From contig NZ_KI912608.1 in assembly GCF_000519265.1 (NCBI RefSeq), forward strand, positions 509,665 through 573,664: DNA of 64,000 nt. Reading direction: 5' to 3'. This stretch comes from Desulfonatronum lacustre DSM 10312. GTDB lineage: Bacteria; Desulfobacterota; Desulfovibrionia; Desulfovibrionales; Desulfonatronaceae. A model generated the notes under the pieces. It did no database searches. It was not told the origin of the DNA and saw only the letters and a program-made list of their open reading frames with translations. The position numbers and the translations under genes were made by a program. Numbering within the stretch: the stretch's first letter is position 1; each line of letters begins with the position of its first letter. Positions 43,051-51,914 of the stretch are shown here, in pieces.

Positions 43051-44643
43051 TCAGCTGTTCAAAATCTCCATGGCCTCATCCAGATACGCGTCCATGACGT
43101 AGGGGATGCCGGTGAGTTTGGCGCATTCCTCGGTCAGGGACATCAGTTCGTTGCGGGTAATGGACGGGAGGTTGAAGCAGCGGGCTCCGGCCATGAGTTG
43201 TTGCAGGCCGACCCTGATCCGGTCGCAGTAGCTGTAGATGCCCACCGCGCCCAGGGGGATGTTGGGCATTTCGTCCGCGCCTACCAAGTCCTTGACCTTG
43301 GAATAGTCGGTGAAGATTTCCTCCGGGGTGGTCCCGTAGGCCGAGACGGTCTTGGGCAGATCCTTTTCGATCATCCATTTGGCGATGTTTTTGCCCACCA
43401 TGCCCGGGATCATCAGGGCCCGGCCCATACAGACCGCCTTGGTGTACGGAGCACCCAGGGCCAATGCCTTGAAAATGCCGTCCTCGCTGGAAAAGGCCCC
43501 GGCAAAGGCCAGGTCGGGCACGCGCAGACCGCGTCCTTCCAGGTGCTTGGCGAATTTGTAGGCTGCCGTGTGCAGGTACAGGCTGGGCACGCCCCATTCG
43601 GCCATCATCCGCCAGGGGCTCATGCCCGTGCCGCCGGGCGCGCCGTCGATGGTCAGCAGATCGATTTCCGCCTTGCTGCTCCAGCGCATGGCCAGGGCCA
43701 GTTCGCGCATGCCGTAGGCCCCGGTCTTCAGGGTGATCCGCTTGTAGCCCAGCTTTCGCAACCGCTGGACCTCGGCCATGAAGGACTCCTCGGAAATGAA
43801 GCCCAGCCGACTGTGCCGCTCGAACTCCTTGATGCCGCCGGAGTTGAAGGCCGCCTGATTGACCGGGTCGGATGGGTCCGGGGTGACGATGTAGCCCCGG
43901 CGTTGCAGTTCCAGAGCCCGTTCCAGGCTGTGGACCATGATCTCCCCGCCGATGGACTTGGCGCCCTGACCCCATTTCAGTTCGATGGACTCCTGGCCGT
44001 GCTTGTCGATCAGGTATTCGGCCACGCCGAGTCGGCCGTCCTCCACGTTCATCTGGACCAGCATCTCGCCGAATCCGCGGTGATAGCGGCGATAAACATC
44101 GATGCGCCGGTCCATTTCCGGGGACTTGACGACCATGTTCTGGCTGTTCAGCTCCAGGCCGGGGTCGATGCCGCAGACGTTCTCGCCGCAGACCAGGCTG
44201 ATGCCGCTGATGGCCGCGCCCATGGCGAAATGCTCCCAGTTGGCCCGGGCGATTTCCGTGGAACCCAGCGCTCCGGTGAAAATCGGCACTTCCATGGCGG
44301 TCTTGGAGTTCCAGCCGTATTCGGTGCGGGTGTCCACCTTGGGAAACAGGGCCGTATCCGGTCCGGGCTCCACGCCTTCGGGCATGCCCTTGGCGCCCAT
44401 GGCGTAGCCCTGGATGTTCAGATGGGAATAGTCCAGGGGATAGTCCTTGTCCCCGCCGGCCGTGACCTTGCCGAACGGTCCGGGATAGATCACTTCGCGG
44501 CCGCGAAACGTGGACTTGAAGATTTCACAATTGCCCCGGCAACCGTCCACGCAGCGGGTACATATCCCGCTCATGGCCACGACGCTCTTGGAGCGGTTGA
44601 AGCTCTGGGTGGCTTCGTTGGCATTGGGTTTGTTCAGGTTCAT
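43051..44643 (-). CDS. FMN-binding glutamate-synthase-like protein (stand-alone GltB central domain)
   Basis: 530 residues, ATG 44643 with GGAGG upstream. N-terminal cysteines CTRCVDGCRGNC near residue 28 could hold an iron-sulfur cluster. The rest is the FMN/synthase TIM barrel of glutamate synthase: ELKWGQGAKSIGGEI, then LLTIDGAPGGTGMSP near 325, then FAGAFSSEDGIFKALALGA and CMGRALMIPGM. There is no N-terminal glutaminase and no GXGXG domain, as in archaeal-type GltB2 and related enzymes that couple to separate partners. The true reaction in this group is often unproven; amidotransferase or another flavin reaction is possible. Not in an operon. Confidence 0.85.
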   Translation of the reverse strand: MNLNKPNANEATQSFNRSKSVVAMSGICTRCVDGCRGNCEIFKSTFRGREVIYPGPFGKVTAGGDKDYPLDYSHLNIQGYAMGAKGMPEGVEPGPDTALFPKVDTRTEYGWNSKTAMEVPIFTGALGSTEIARANWEHFAMGAAISGISLVCGENVCGIDPGLELNSQNMVVKSPEMDRRIDVYRRYHRGFGEMLVQMNVEDGRLGVAEYLIDKHGQESIELKWGQGAKSIGGEIMVHSLERALELQRRGYIVTPDPSDPVNQAAFNSGGIKEFERHSRLGFISEESFMAEVQRLRKLGYKRITLKTGAYGMRELALAMRWSSKAEIDLLTIDGAPGGTGMSPWRMMAEWGVPSLYLHTAAYKFAKHLEGRGLRVPDLAFAGAFSSEDGIFKALALGAPYTKAVCMGRALMIPGMVGKNIAKWMIEKDLPKTVSAYGTTPEEIFTDYSKVKDLVGADEMPNIPLGAVGIYSYCDRIRVGLQQLMAGARCFNLPSITRNELMSLTEECAKLTGIPYVMDAYLDEAMEILNS

Positions 44644-44722
44644 GTTTTCCTCCGAAAAAAGACATTAGTGCGGACAAGCCCGGATTGACTACATTATTGT
44701 AGGGAGGAAAGGCAAGGGGGCA

Positions 44723-44913
44723 GGCCCATTTTGTTCTCGGAAAAATCGCTATAATTTCAGATTCGTAGGATGATGGGTGTCCAGGGGATAACGCCTTGGG
44801 TGGACTAGAAAACACCGAAATCGTGATCGAAATCGATTTCTGGTATCTTTCCGATTTCGATAGCGATTTCGATTTCGATCCAGAGCGCCTACGGCCAGGG
44901 AGCAAATCTGCCT
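44723..44913. repeat. Palindromic hexamer-array element, family A (copy A4)
   Basis: 191 bp. The left end GGCCCATTTTGTTCTC (44723-44738) and right end GGGAGCAAATCTGCCT (44898-44913) are inverted versions of each other with mismatches. Inside, CGAAATCGTGATCGAAATCG (44817-44836) faces CGATTTCGATAGCGATTTCG (44852-44871). It shares CTATAATTTCAGA after the left end, and AGAGCGCC before the right end, with copy A5. No gene is seen in the rest of 44644-45018. Confidence 0.8.
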
Positions 44914-45018
44914 GGGCAAGGGGGAGAGGTAGTCTCCTTCGGCTTGCCTTTTCCAGAAATATGGGCTTGATGACCTTTGCCTGCGTACAACACCCATTCT
45001 GATCAACGAGAGGAAATC

Positions 45019-45432
45019 GTGCGGAAAAAACCAAATATCATCGTGTCGTCAGTGGATGCCAAGCGACTGGAGACGTTGCTGGACTCCCTTTCATCGAACT
45101 CGTTTCCAGGCATGGCCGAACTGGAGGCGGAACTGGAGCGGGCCGAGATCGTCGCGCCGGAGGAGGTTCCCGGGACAGTGGTAACCATGAATTCCACGGT
45201 GAAGTTTCGGGTGGAACCCTCCGGAGAGGAGTTCGTCATGACCTTGGTCTATCCGGGCAGCGAGGATTCCCAGGGGCAAAAGATATCCATTCTGGCCCCG
45301 GTGGGTAGTGCGTTGTTGGGTTTGACCCAGGGGGATGAAATCGAATGGCCGCGACCCGGCGGCGGGATGATGCGGGTTTCCATCGTGGACGTGATCTACC
45401 AGCCCGAGCGTTCCGGAGATTATCGCATGTAG
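45019..45432 (+). CDS. rnk: Rnk-type (GreA/GreB-like) nucleoside diphosphate kinase regulator
   Basis: GTG 45019 with GAGAGGA upstream; 137 residues. An N-terminal short coiled segment (KRLETLLDSLSSNSFPGMAELEAEL) is followed by a GreA/GreB C-terminal domain. The latter has FVMTLVYPGSEDSQGQKISILAPVGSALLGL (seen as two blocks) and GDEIEWPRPGG, the Rnk pattern. Rnk binds RNA polymerase through its Gre-like domain, and in E. coli it influences nucleoside diphosphate kinase and alginate-type regulation. Monocistronic, convergent with the large hybrid kinase. Confidence 0.88.
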   Translation: MRKKPNIIVSSVDAKRLETLLDSLSSNSFPGMAELEAELERAEIVAPEEVPGTVVTMNSTVKFRVEPSGEEFVMTLVYPGSEDSQGQKISILAPVGSALLGLTQGDEIEWPRPGGGMMRVSIVDVIYQPERSGDYRM

Positions 45433-45449
45433 CGAATCAGGGCGGCTGG

Positions 45450-48200
45450 TTACTCGGAAACGCCTTGCGAAAGTATCTCGCGCACCGTTTCCGTCAGGGT
45501 CTGAAGCTGGAAGGGCTTGCCCAGGAATCCCGCGGCCCCGGTGGCCAGGACGCTGGAGCCATAGCCGTCGGCAACGTAGCCGCTGACGATCAGGACCCGG
45601 AGCTTCGGGTTCAGCTTCAACAGGACATTCAGGGTTTTCAGACCGCCCATGCCCGGCATGTTCAGATCCAGGACCACGAGATGGAACGCTTCGGGGTCGG
45701 CCTGAATTCGGTCCAAGGCTTGCTCCCCGCGAGAGGCCTCCTCCACTGCGTATCCTTGCAGCCGCAGACCTTCCACGGTGGTTTCCCTGACCAGATCGTC
45801 GTCGTCCACGACGAGAATTCTGATTTGAGTGGAGTCGGCGCTGTCCTGGTCGTCAAATTGATGGAAGGATTTTGGCGGAGCGGGGATTGGTTCGTCCGGG
45901 AACATCTGAGAGGGGTCCGGGGGGTGGTCCGTGGCCGGGAAGTCGATGACAAAGGTTGTTCCGCTGCCCGGCGTGCTGATGCAGGTGATGCGGCCTCCGT
46001 GGCTTTGGACCGTGCCGTAGACCGAGGCCAGCCCCAGTCCGGTACCTTTGTCCACCTCCTTGGTGGTGAAGAAGGGATCGAAAATTTTCTGGGCCGTGTC
46101 TTGGTCCATGCCGGTACCGGTGTCCGTGACCAATAGGCGGACCACATTCGTCGGGGATGACGGGGGGCCGTCTTCATCCGGGATGTTCAGGGTGGTGATC
46201 GTCAGGGCGCCGACTCCGGCCATGGCGTCGGCGGCATTGGTGCCGAGGTTGAGAATGATCTGCTCGATTTGAAGTGGGTCGGCCAGGATCGGCCTCAAGT
46301 CCGGGGCCAGGTGGACGCGGATGTCGATCATCTTGGGGATGGTCCGCTGGAGAATGGCTACCGCTTCCGTGATTTCCCGGTTCAGGTCCATGGGCCGGTG
46401 GTCGCCTGGAGTCTTCCTGCTGTAGGCCAGGAGCTGGCGGATCAGCTCCGCGCCCCGGTTGCAGGCCTTGCGGATGCTCAGCAGACCCAGGTAGTCTTCG
46501 TCCTGTTTGGTTTTTCGGCCCAGCATGAGCTGGGCCATGCCGCCCACTGCCTGGAGGATGTTGTTGAAGTCGTGAGCCATGCCTCCGGCCAGGGTACCCA
46601 AGGCCTCGATCTTCTGGGCTTGGCGCAACTGCTCCTCCAGCTCCTTTTCCTGGGTAATGTCGCTGAGAAAGCCGTCGTAGGAAATCAGGGTTCCATCCCG
46701 GTCCCGGACGGCCTTGGTGTTCATGGAAACCCAAAGCGGCGTCCCGTCGCGGCGTTTCAGCCGCACCTGGTAGTTCTTGACCATATCGTGGCGTTCCAGT
46801 TCCTGCTTGTAGGCATCCCGATCCGCGGGATCGACGTAGAGCTGGGCCGCGATGTCCGTGATCGCGTCCAGCATCTCTTGCGGTGAGTCGTAGCCGACAA
46901 GCTCGGCGTACATCGGGTTGACCCGCAGGAATCGTCCATCCGGCGTGGACTGAAAGACGGCCACCGGCGCGTTGTCGAAGAGCTCCTTGTATTTGCTCTC
47001 GGCCCTGGCCTGGGCGGCCTCGGCCTGTTTGCGCTTCGTGATGTTTCGAAACGTCCCTTCCACACCGAGTATGTGGCCTTCGCCGTCGGTGTACAGTCGG
47101 CTGTTGGTGGAAACGAAGACCGGGGCGCCGTCCCGGCGTTTCAGGGTGACCTCGTAATCCAGAACCTCGCCCTGACGTTTCAGGGCCAGCAGCAGTCCTT
47201 GCCGTTCCTCCGGGTGCAGATAAAACGAGGCCGCCGGGCGACCAATGATTTCCTCCAGGCTGGAGCAGCCGAACATTGGGAGGGCCGACGGGCTGACCAG
47301 AATGATGTTCCCCTGAGCGTCTGTTCGATAGTAGACGTCCAGTATGTTTTCCAGCACGGACCGGTAGCGGGCTTCGCTTTTGCGCAGCTCCTGGGTGCGT
47401 TCCTCCAGGCGTTCCTCGACCCGTAACAAAGCCCGTTCCCTTCGAGCCTTGGCGCAGAGATCAATAAGGTAGTCCGGGCTGAAGGGCTTGCGCACATAGG
47501 CCGCGGCGCCTTTGCGAATGCATTTCAAGGCGATTTCCGGTTTGGAATCGCTGGTGATCACGATGCACACCGTTTCCGGCCGAAGGCTCATGAATTCTTC
47601 CAGGACTGAGTCGCCGAGCTGGTCGGGCAAATGGTAGTCCAGGATTACCAGTTCGAAGGGCAGTTTGTGAAACAGATCACGGCCTTCGGCCGCGGTCAGG
47701 GCCACATGGGCCCGGTATCCCTGGGCGGCGAACTCGCTTTGCAACAAGAGAGCCATGGAGCGGCTGTCTTCGATGATCAGGACCAAGCGGTCCAGCGGTT
47801 GCTTGTGTCCTCGGAGCAGGTCGCGGACCGTTTTCAGAAAGTGGGGAATATTCAGGGGGATGGGTTCGAAGGCGTCGGCCCCGGTTTCAGCGGTGACCCG
47901 CGCGGCTTCCTCGCCCGAGAAGGTAGCCGAAGCCACCATCAGCGGGACGGTATTGAACTCCTGGTAAGTGGGGGAGCGCAACAGACGGCAGAACCGCCAT
48001 CCGTCTATCAGGGGCATGTACAGGTCGGTGAGGATCAAATCCGGCGGAGGGTCGGCGGCCATGCCTTGCAAAGCCTCCTCGGCCGAGGAGAAGGGACGGA
48101 CCCGCAGCCCCTCACCGCGTAGCAGGTTGGTCATGATCGTCAGTTGGGCCTGGTCGTCGTTGACCAACACGACGCAAGGAGATTTTCTTTCGTTCGTCAT
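45450..48200 (-). CDS. Hybrid sensor kinase: REC-REC-PAS-PAS-HisKA-HATPase-REC
   Basis: 916 residues, cytoplasmic. Two N-terminal receivers ([13 protein letters not shown], Asp near 58; [14 protein letters not shown] near 190) precede a short coiled coil. Two PAS domains follow (about 280-395 and 405-530; each ends in the PAC-type [15 protein letters not shown] or [15 protein letters not shown]). The kinase core has [19 protein letters not shown] (His near 548), the N box [11 protein letters not shown], and FDPFFTTKE with [11 protein letters not shown]-terminal receiver ([12 protein letters not shown]) near 840 completes it. HDFNN-type kinases often signal to separate phosphotransfer proteins. 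No strong ribosome site. Signal unknown. Confidence 0.92.
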   Translation of the reverse strand: MTNERKSPCVVLVNDDQAQLTIMTNLLRGEGLRVRPFSSAEEALQGMAADPPPDLILTDLYMPLIDGWRFCRLLRSPTYQEFNTVPLMVASATFSGEEAARVTAETGADAFEPIPLNIPHFLKTVRDLLRGHKQPLDRLVLIIEDSRSMALLLQSEFAAQGYRAHVALTAAEGRDLFHKLPFELVILDYHLPDQLGDSVLEEFMSLRPETVCIVITSDSKPEIALKCIRKGAAAYVRKPFSPDYLIDLCAKARRERALLRVEERLEERTQELRKSEARYRSVLENILDVYYRTDAQGNIILVSPSALPMFGCSSLEEIIGRPAASFYLHPEERQGLLLALKRQGEVLDYEVTLKRRDGAPVFVSTNSRLYTDGEGHILGVEGTFRNITKRKQAEAAQARAESKYKELFDNAPVAVFQSTPDGRFLRVNPMYAELVGYDSPQEMLDAITDIAAQLYVDPADRDAYKQELERHDMVKNYQVRLKRRDGTPLWVSMNTKAVRDRDGTLISYDGFLSDITQEKELEEQLRQAQKIEALGTLAGGMAHDFNNILQAVGGMAQLMLGRKTKQDEDYLGLLSIRKACNRGAELIRQLLAYSRKTPGDHRPMDLNREITEAVAILQRTIPKMIDIRVHLAPDLRPILADPLQIEQIILNLGTNAADAMAGVGALTITTLNIPDEDGPPSSPTNVVRLLVTDTGTGMDQDTAQKIFDPFFTTKEVDKGTGLGLASVYGTVQSHGGRITCISTPGSGTTFVIDFPATDHPPDPSQMFPDEPIPAPPKSFHQFDDQDSADSTQIRILVVDDDDLVRETTVEGLRLQGYAVEEASRGEQALDRIQADPEAFHLVVLDLNMPGMGGLKTLNVLLKLNPKLRVLIVSGYVADGYGSSVLATGAAGFLGKPFQLQTLTETVREILSQGVSE

Positions 48201-48263
48201 TATTTCAGATGGGATGCAGCAGGGTGAAGGCCGGTGCGGCTATGCGACAATGCTGATAAATTT

Positions 48264-48450
48264 GTATCTACTCAGCACAGAGTAATGCTGTTGCCGGAGT
48301 CGGAGTCGGAGTCGGAATCGGGATCGGAATCGAAAACGCTGGGAGGCGTTCTAAATTCTTCCTGTTCCGATACCTGCTCCGATAGCGAAGCGCCGACCCC
48401 GTCCCCGATTGCCGGAGCAAGAGCGGACACAAAATGTGCTGAGTAGATAC
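48264..48450 (+). mobile_element. 187-bp palindromic MITE-like element, family B (copy B2)
   Basis: Perfect 16-bp terminal inverted repeats, GTATCTACTCAGCACA (48264-48279) and its complement (48435-48450). Inside lie GGAGTC/GGAATC arrays, an apical AACGC/GCGTT hairpin, then GATAGCGAAGCGCCGA and CCCGA arrays. Same length as B1 (14983-15169) in inverse orientation, with collinear subterminal sequence (GGCAAC and GCTCCGGCAA sides). No coding capacity. It sits between two hybrid-kinase genes on the minus strand, and its right end adjoins a run of eight T. Confidence 0.85.
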
Positions 48451-48470
48451 TATTTTTTTTATGGTTATGC

Positions 48471-50687
48471 TCATTTTGCGGTTTCCGGGGCCTCTGGGAT
48501 GCGTTTCAACTCCGCGAGGAGCATATGCAAACCGTTTTGCGTTTCCAGAACATTTCCACTTTTCGCCGCCGTTTCCACGACCAGGGCTGCGTCCCGGGCC
48601 GGGTCGGCGCAGAGCGTAGCCAGCGCTCCTTTGATCTTGTGGGCCAGCCGGGCCGTTTCCTGAAGGTCCGGGCCGTGGAGAAGGGGGATGATGTGCTCCT
48701 GGTATTCGGGCAGCTCTTCCTGGCTAAAGCGCAAGACAATTTTTTGCCACAGTTTGTCGTTGCCCAGAAATCGTGACTTGACGTCCTGAAGATTGAACAC
48801 CGGTCGCGAATCAATGCAGGGATCGGGAACGGGCTCGGAATCGGGAACCGACGGTGTCCGTGGAGATTCGCTGGGGGAGGTTGAAAAAGTGAAAAGGCGC
48901 GTCTCGGCGGACCGTGCCGTCAGCAAGCGCTGGATTTCGGCATGCAGCTGGTCGCCCTGGATCGGCTTGGGCGAGAAGCCGTCCAGGCCCTTGCTTAAGA
49001 AGGATTTCCGCTCTTCGGGCAGCACGTAGGCGGTGAGGGCGATAATCGGCGTACGCGGCATGCCTCGATCCCGTTCCAGGTCGCGGATACGGGTCGTGGC
49101 TTCCAGACCGTCCATTTCCGGCATCTGGATGTCCATGAGAATGATGTCGTAGGCTCTGCCCTGGAAGGCTCGAACGGCCTCGACTCCGCTGGAAACCACG
49201 TCGAAGCTGTATCCATGCTGCCCCAAAATGAAGGCGAGGTATTGCTGGTTGAGGTCCACGTCCTCGGCAACCAGGATGTGGGCCGAAGGGTGCGCATCAG
49301 GCGAGCCAGCTGTTTTTGGCGTGTCCGCTGTTTTGGGCATGCACGCTGTTTCGGGCGTCCTGGGCGACGCGGTGGTCGTGGGGGAAGGCGATGCTGTTTG
49401 CGCCATGTCGCAAGCCGAGAGGGGCGGAGGTTCGCTGGAAGGTGGTTCTGACGCCGGGAACGCGGCGTCATGTAAAGGAATGACGAAGGAAAACATGCTG
49501 CCCTGGCCGACGGTGCTTTGGAATGACAAATTTCCTCCCATCAGCTCGACTAGGCGTTGGCACAAGGACAGCCCCAGTCCGGTGCCCCCGTAGGTTTTCG
49601 CGTAGGAACTGTCGGCTTGGGAAAAAGGCTGAAACAGACATTCCCCGGTTGTGGCGGCAATGCCGATTCCGGTGTCTCGGACCTGGAAGCGCAGGGCCGG
49701 GCCGAGGTCGGGGGCGTCGATGCGTTCCACGCCGAAGGTGATCCGGCCCTGGGTGGTGAATTTGACGGCATTGTCCAGTAAGTTGCGGAGTACCTGCTCC
49801 AAACGGGTGGGGTCGAGGCACGACGTTTGGGGCAGGTTGGGCCCCATCTCCAGTCGGAGTTCCAGGTTCTTGGCTTGGGCCGGAAAGGAATAGAGGTGCC
49901 TGCAGCGCTCCATGAGCGGTTCCAAGGCCACGTTTTCAGGACGCAGTTCCAGCTTTCCGGCCTCGACCTTGGACAGATCCAGGATGTCGTTGATGATTTG
50001 CAGCAGGGACTGGGCGGAATCCGTGGTCATCCGCAACAGCGTCAGCTTTTCCGGGTCCCTTTCATCGCTGGAGAGCATGTCCAGGGCGCCGAGTATCCCG
50101 CTCATGGGGGTGCGGATTTCATGGCTCATGTTGGCCAGAAAGATGCTCTTGGCCGCGTTGGCTTCCTGGGCTTGCTCGGCCATGCGCACGGCTTGGGCGC
50201 TGGATTCCTCCAACTTGGCGTTGGTCGCTTCCAACTGGGCCAGGACGCGGCGCAGCTCGTCCTCGGCCTGTTTGCGCTGGATCAGCCGGGTGTTCACCTC
50301 GGTGACGTCCTGGATCATGAACATGGCCTGAAAAACGTTGTCCGGTCCGCGCATGGGGCTGATGGTGACGTGCTGAAGCCGGTGCGAACCGTCCGGAAGC
50401 TTGGCCGGGATCAGATATTTGTGGATGTGGGAGGAAAAAATGATCGGCGGGCCGCCGCGCAGGACCGACTCAATGCGGGTAGAGAAGCGCTTCTCGGTAA
50501 ACAAGGGATAGAATTCCCGGATGTCTCGGTCGATGATTCCCGTTTCCCCCAGTCCGGTCCAGTACGCCAGGCACTTGTTCCAGAAGACGACGCGGTAGTC
50601 GGCGTCCAGGACCAGAACGCCCAGGGGGATGTGGTCGAGAATCCTGAATCGGTCGGCGTCCGCGCTGGCGGTCGTGGCGTTGTCCAT
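48471..50687 (-). CDS. Hybrid sensor kinase: PAS-HisKA-HATPase-REC-HPt
   Basis: 738 residues, cytoplasmic. PAS domain at about 12-130 (HIPLGVLVLDADYRVVFWN), then a coiled linker. HisKA has FLANMSHEIRTPMSGIL (His near 191), then LRNLLDNAVKFT, DTGIGIAATTG and GTGLGLSLC. A linker rich in Pro/Ser/Thr with short MPKTADTPKTAGSP-type repeats leads to a receiver with IILMDIQMPEMDG (Asp near 525). The C-terminal histidine phosphotransfer domain has LAHKIKGALATL (His near 685). The BarA/ArcB-like order suggests a four-step phosphorelay to an external regulator. Confidence 0.92.
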   Translation of the reverse strand: MDNATTASADADRFRILDHIPLGVLVLDADYRVVFWNKCLAYWTGLGETGIIDRDIREFYPLFTEKRFSTRIESVLRGGPPIIFSSHIHKYLIPAKLPDGSHRLQHVTISPMRGPDNVFQAMFMIQDVTEVNTRLIQRKQAEDELRRVLAQLEATNAKLEESSAQAVRMAEQAQEANAAKSIFLANMSHEIRTPMSGILGALDMLSSDERDPEKLTLLRMTTDSAQSLLQIINDILDLSKVEAGKLELRPENVALEPLMERCRHLYSFPAQAKNLELRLEMGPNLPQTSCLDPTRLEQVLRNLLDNAVKFTTQGRITFGVERIDAPDLGPALRFQVRDTGIGIAATTGECLFQPFSQADSSYAKTYGGTGLGLSLCQRLVELMGGNLSFQSTVGQGSMFSFVIPLHDAAFPASEPPSSEPPPLSACDMAQTASPSPTTTASPRTPETACMPKTADTPKTAGSPDAHPSAHILVAEDVDLNQQYLAFILGQHGYSFDVVSSGVEAVRAFQGRAYDIILMDIQMPEMDGLEATTRIRDLERDRGMPRTPIIALTAYVLPEERKSFLSKGLDGFSPKPIQGDQLHAEIQRLLTARSAETRLFTFSTSPSESPRTPSVPDSEPVPDPCIDSRPVFNLQDVKSRFLGNDKLWQKIVLRFSQEELPEYQEHIIPLLHGPDLQETARLAHKIKGALATLCADPARDAALVVETAAKSGNVLETQNGLHMLLAELKRIPEAPETAK

Positions 50688-50708
50688 GACAATGGATATC
50701 CGGTGGGC

Positions 50709-51332
50709 TCAGCCGTCCAGAGGCATTCCCTGCTCGGCCATGATCCTGTTCAGGGCCGCCAGCAGACTGTCGAAGGTTCGCAAGCGGAACATGACCAGGA
50801 TGTCTCCCTGGATCAGGCGTTCCTCCAGGACGAAGTTGGTCTTGGCCAGCAGAAGCATGTTGTCGCGTGGACCGTCGCTGAGCAGCAGGTCGGCGAAGCT
50901 GGTTTCGTAATAATCCGGGGGCAGGTATTCGATATGCTCCATGAGCAGGTTGCCGATGGAGCCCATGACGCCGTTGAGGACGATGTTGCCCACCTCCTGC
51001 AGCACGCCCATGCGCATCATGTCCATGTCTTCGGCCACGGGCTCTTCGCCGAGGATGATGGTGATCAGCTTGTTGGCGCTTTCCGGGGGGAACATCAACG
51101 AGGCCATGCCGGAGAATTTTCCACTGAAGCTGAGTTTGATGGCCGTGACTTTTTGCGTGGCGTCGATGATCTCGCCGGAAAGCATCTTTTCGATGGGAAC
51201 GACGATCACTTCCGGAGCGAACAGGCTGACGTGCTGGCCGCTCATCTGGTTCAAGGTGCCCGCTGCATGGCCCACGCCGATGTTGATCAGCTCCTGAAGG
51301 ACGTCCAGTTGATTCGAGGTGAGTTGGCCCAT
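50709..51332 (-). CDS. cheC: CheC-family chemotaxis phosphatase
   Basis: ATG 51332 with GGGAGG six bases upstream gives 207 residues. Two CheC phosphatase helices are visible: LQELINIGVGHAAGTLNQMS near residue 10 and LQEVGNIVLNGVMGSIGNLL near 112, both keeping the E-xx-N pair that dephosphorylates CheY-P. The gene lies 11 bases after a CheY-like receiver gene on the same strand, so that protein is its likely substrate. The upstream frame extension has no ribosome site. Confidence 0.9.
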   Translation of the reverse strand: MGQLTSNQLDVLQELINIGVGHAAGTLNQMSGQHVSLFAPEVIVVPIEKMLSGEIIDATQKVTAIKLSFSGKFSGMASLMFPPESANKLITIILGEEPVAEDMDMMRMGVLQEVGNIVLNGVMGSIGNLLMEHIEYLPPDYYETSFADLLLSDGPRDNMLLLAKTNFVLEERLIQGDILVMFRLRTFDSLLAALNRIMAEQGMPLDG

Positions 51333-51343
51333 CGAAAACCTCC

Positions 51344-51712
51344 CTAGCTCGGCGACGCGCCGGTCAACTCGGTGAGCAGCGCTGCCAGCTTTTGAGCCGG
51401 GAAGGGCTTGCTCAGAATATCCCTGGCGCCCAGCTTCCGGCAACGGTCCTTGGAACTTTCCTGAATGTCAGCGGAGATGACCACCACGGGAACGGTGGAT
51501 CCCTGGGTTTGCAACGCTTCCAGAACCTCGAAGCCGTTGAGTACGGGCATGTTCAGGTCCAGCAGGACCACGTCCGGGGCGTGTTCGGCCACGGCGTCCA
51601 GGCATTCCCGACCGTTTTTGGCCTCGATCACTTCGTGTCCGAGGCTCTTGACCGCCTTGGTCAAAGCAGAACGTTGAAACATGGAGTCGTCGGCAATAAG
51701 CACTTTCGGCAT
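51344..51712 (-). CDS. CheY-like single-domain response regulator
   Basis: ATG 51712 (GGGAG five bases upstream) gives 122 residues. VLIADDS at strand 1, VLLDLNMPVLNG (phospho-Asp near 53), VISADI at strand 4 and ILSKPF (Lys near 103). The Ser after DD and the compact size fit CheY. It is coupled to cheC, which suggests a phosphorylation-dephosphorylation pair, perhaps serving the nearby hybrid kinases or chemotaxis. Confidence 0.9.
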   Translation of the reverse strand: MPKVLIADDSMFQRSALTKAVKSLGHEVIEAKNGRECLDAVAEHAPDVVLLDLNMPVLNGFEVLEALQTQGSTVPVVVISADIQESSKDRCRKLGARDILSKPFPAQKLAALLTELTGASPS

Positions 51713-51869
51713 GGGGGCTCCCATTCGTTCATGGTTTAGTGGTGCAACGGATCACGGTTTGGTTCGAGGAACACCGTGAAGCCGCAACAAAACATCTTTT
51801 GCAGGGATCGCGGCCAAGGTCAAGAATGGCGGGAACGAATGGCTTGTTGCGCGGGGGAGGCGGAGAATA

Positions 51870-51899
51870 GGGCCCGGCGCGAGGGGATGCGCCGGGCCC
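51870..51899 (-). terminator. Hairpin terminator of the FadL-type porin gene
   Basis: Eleven-pair GC-rich stem (51870-51880 with 51889-51899) 16 bases beyond the porin stop. No strong T tract follows on the minus strand. Confidence 0.65.
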
Positions 51900-51914
51900 G
51901 TGAAGCGGGCGGGA

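Noticed and set aside
49827-51347. A 506-codon plus-strand frame
   Set aside because: Antisense to the hybrid kinase and cheC genes, whose motifs are unmistakable.
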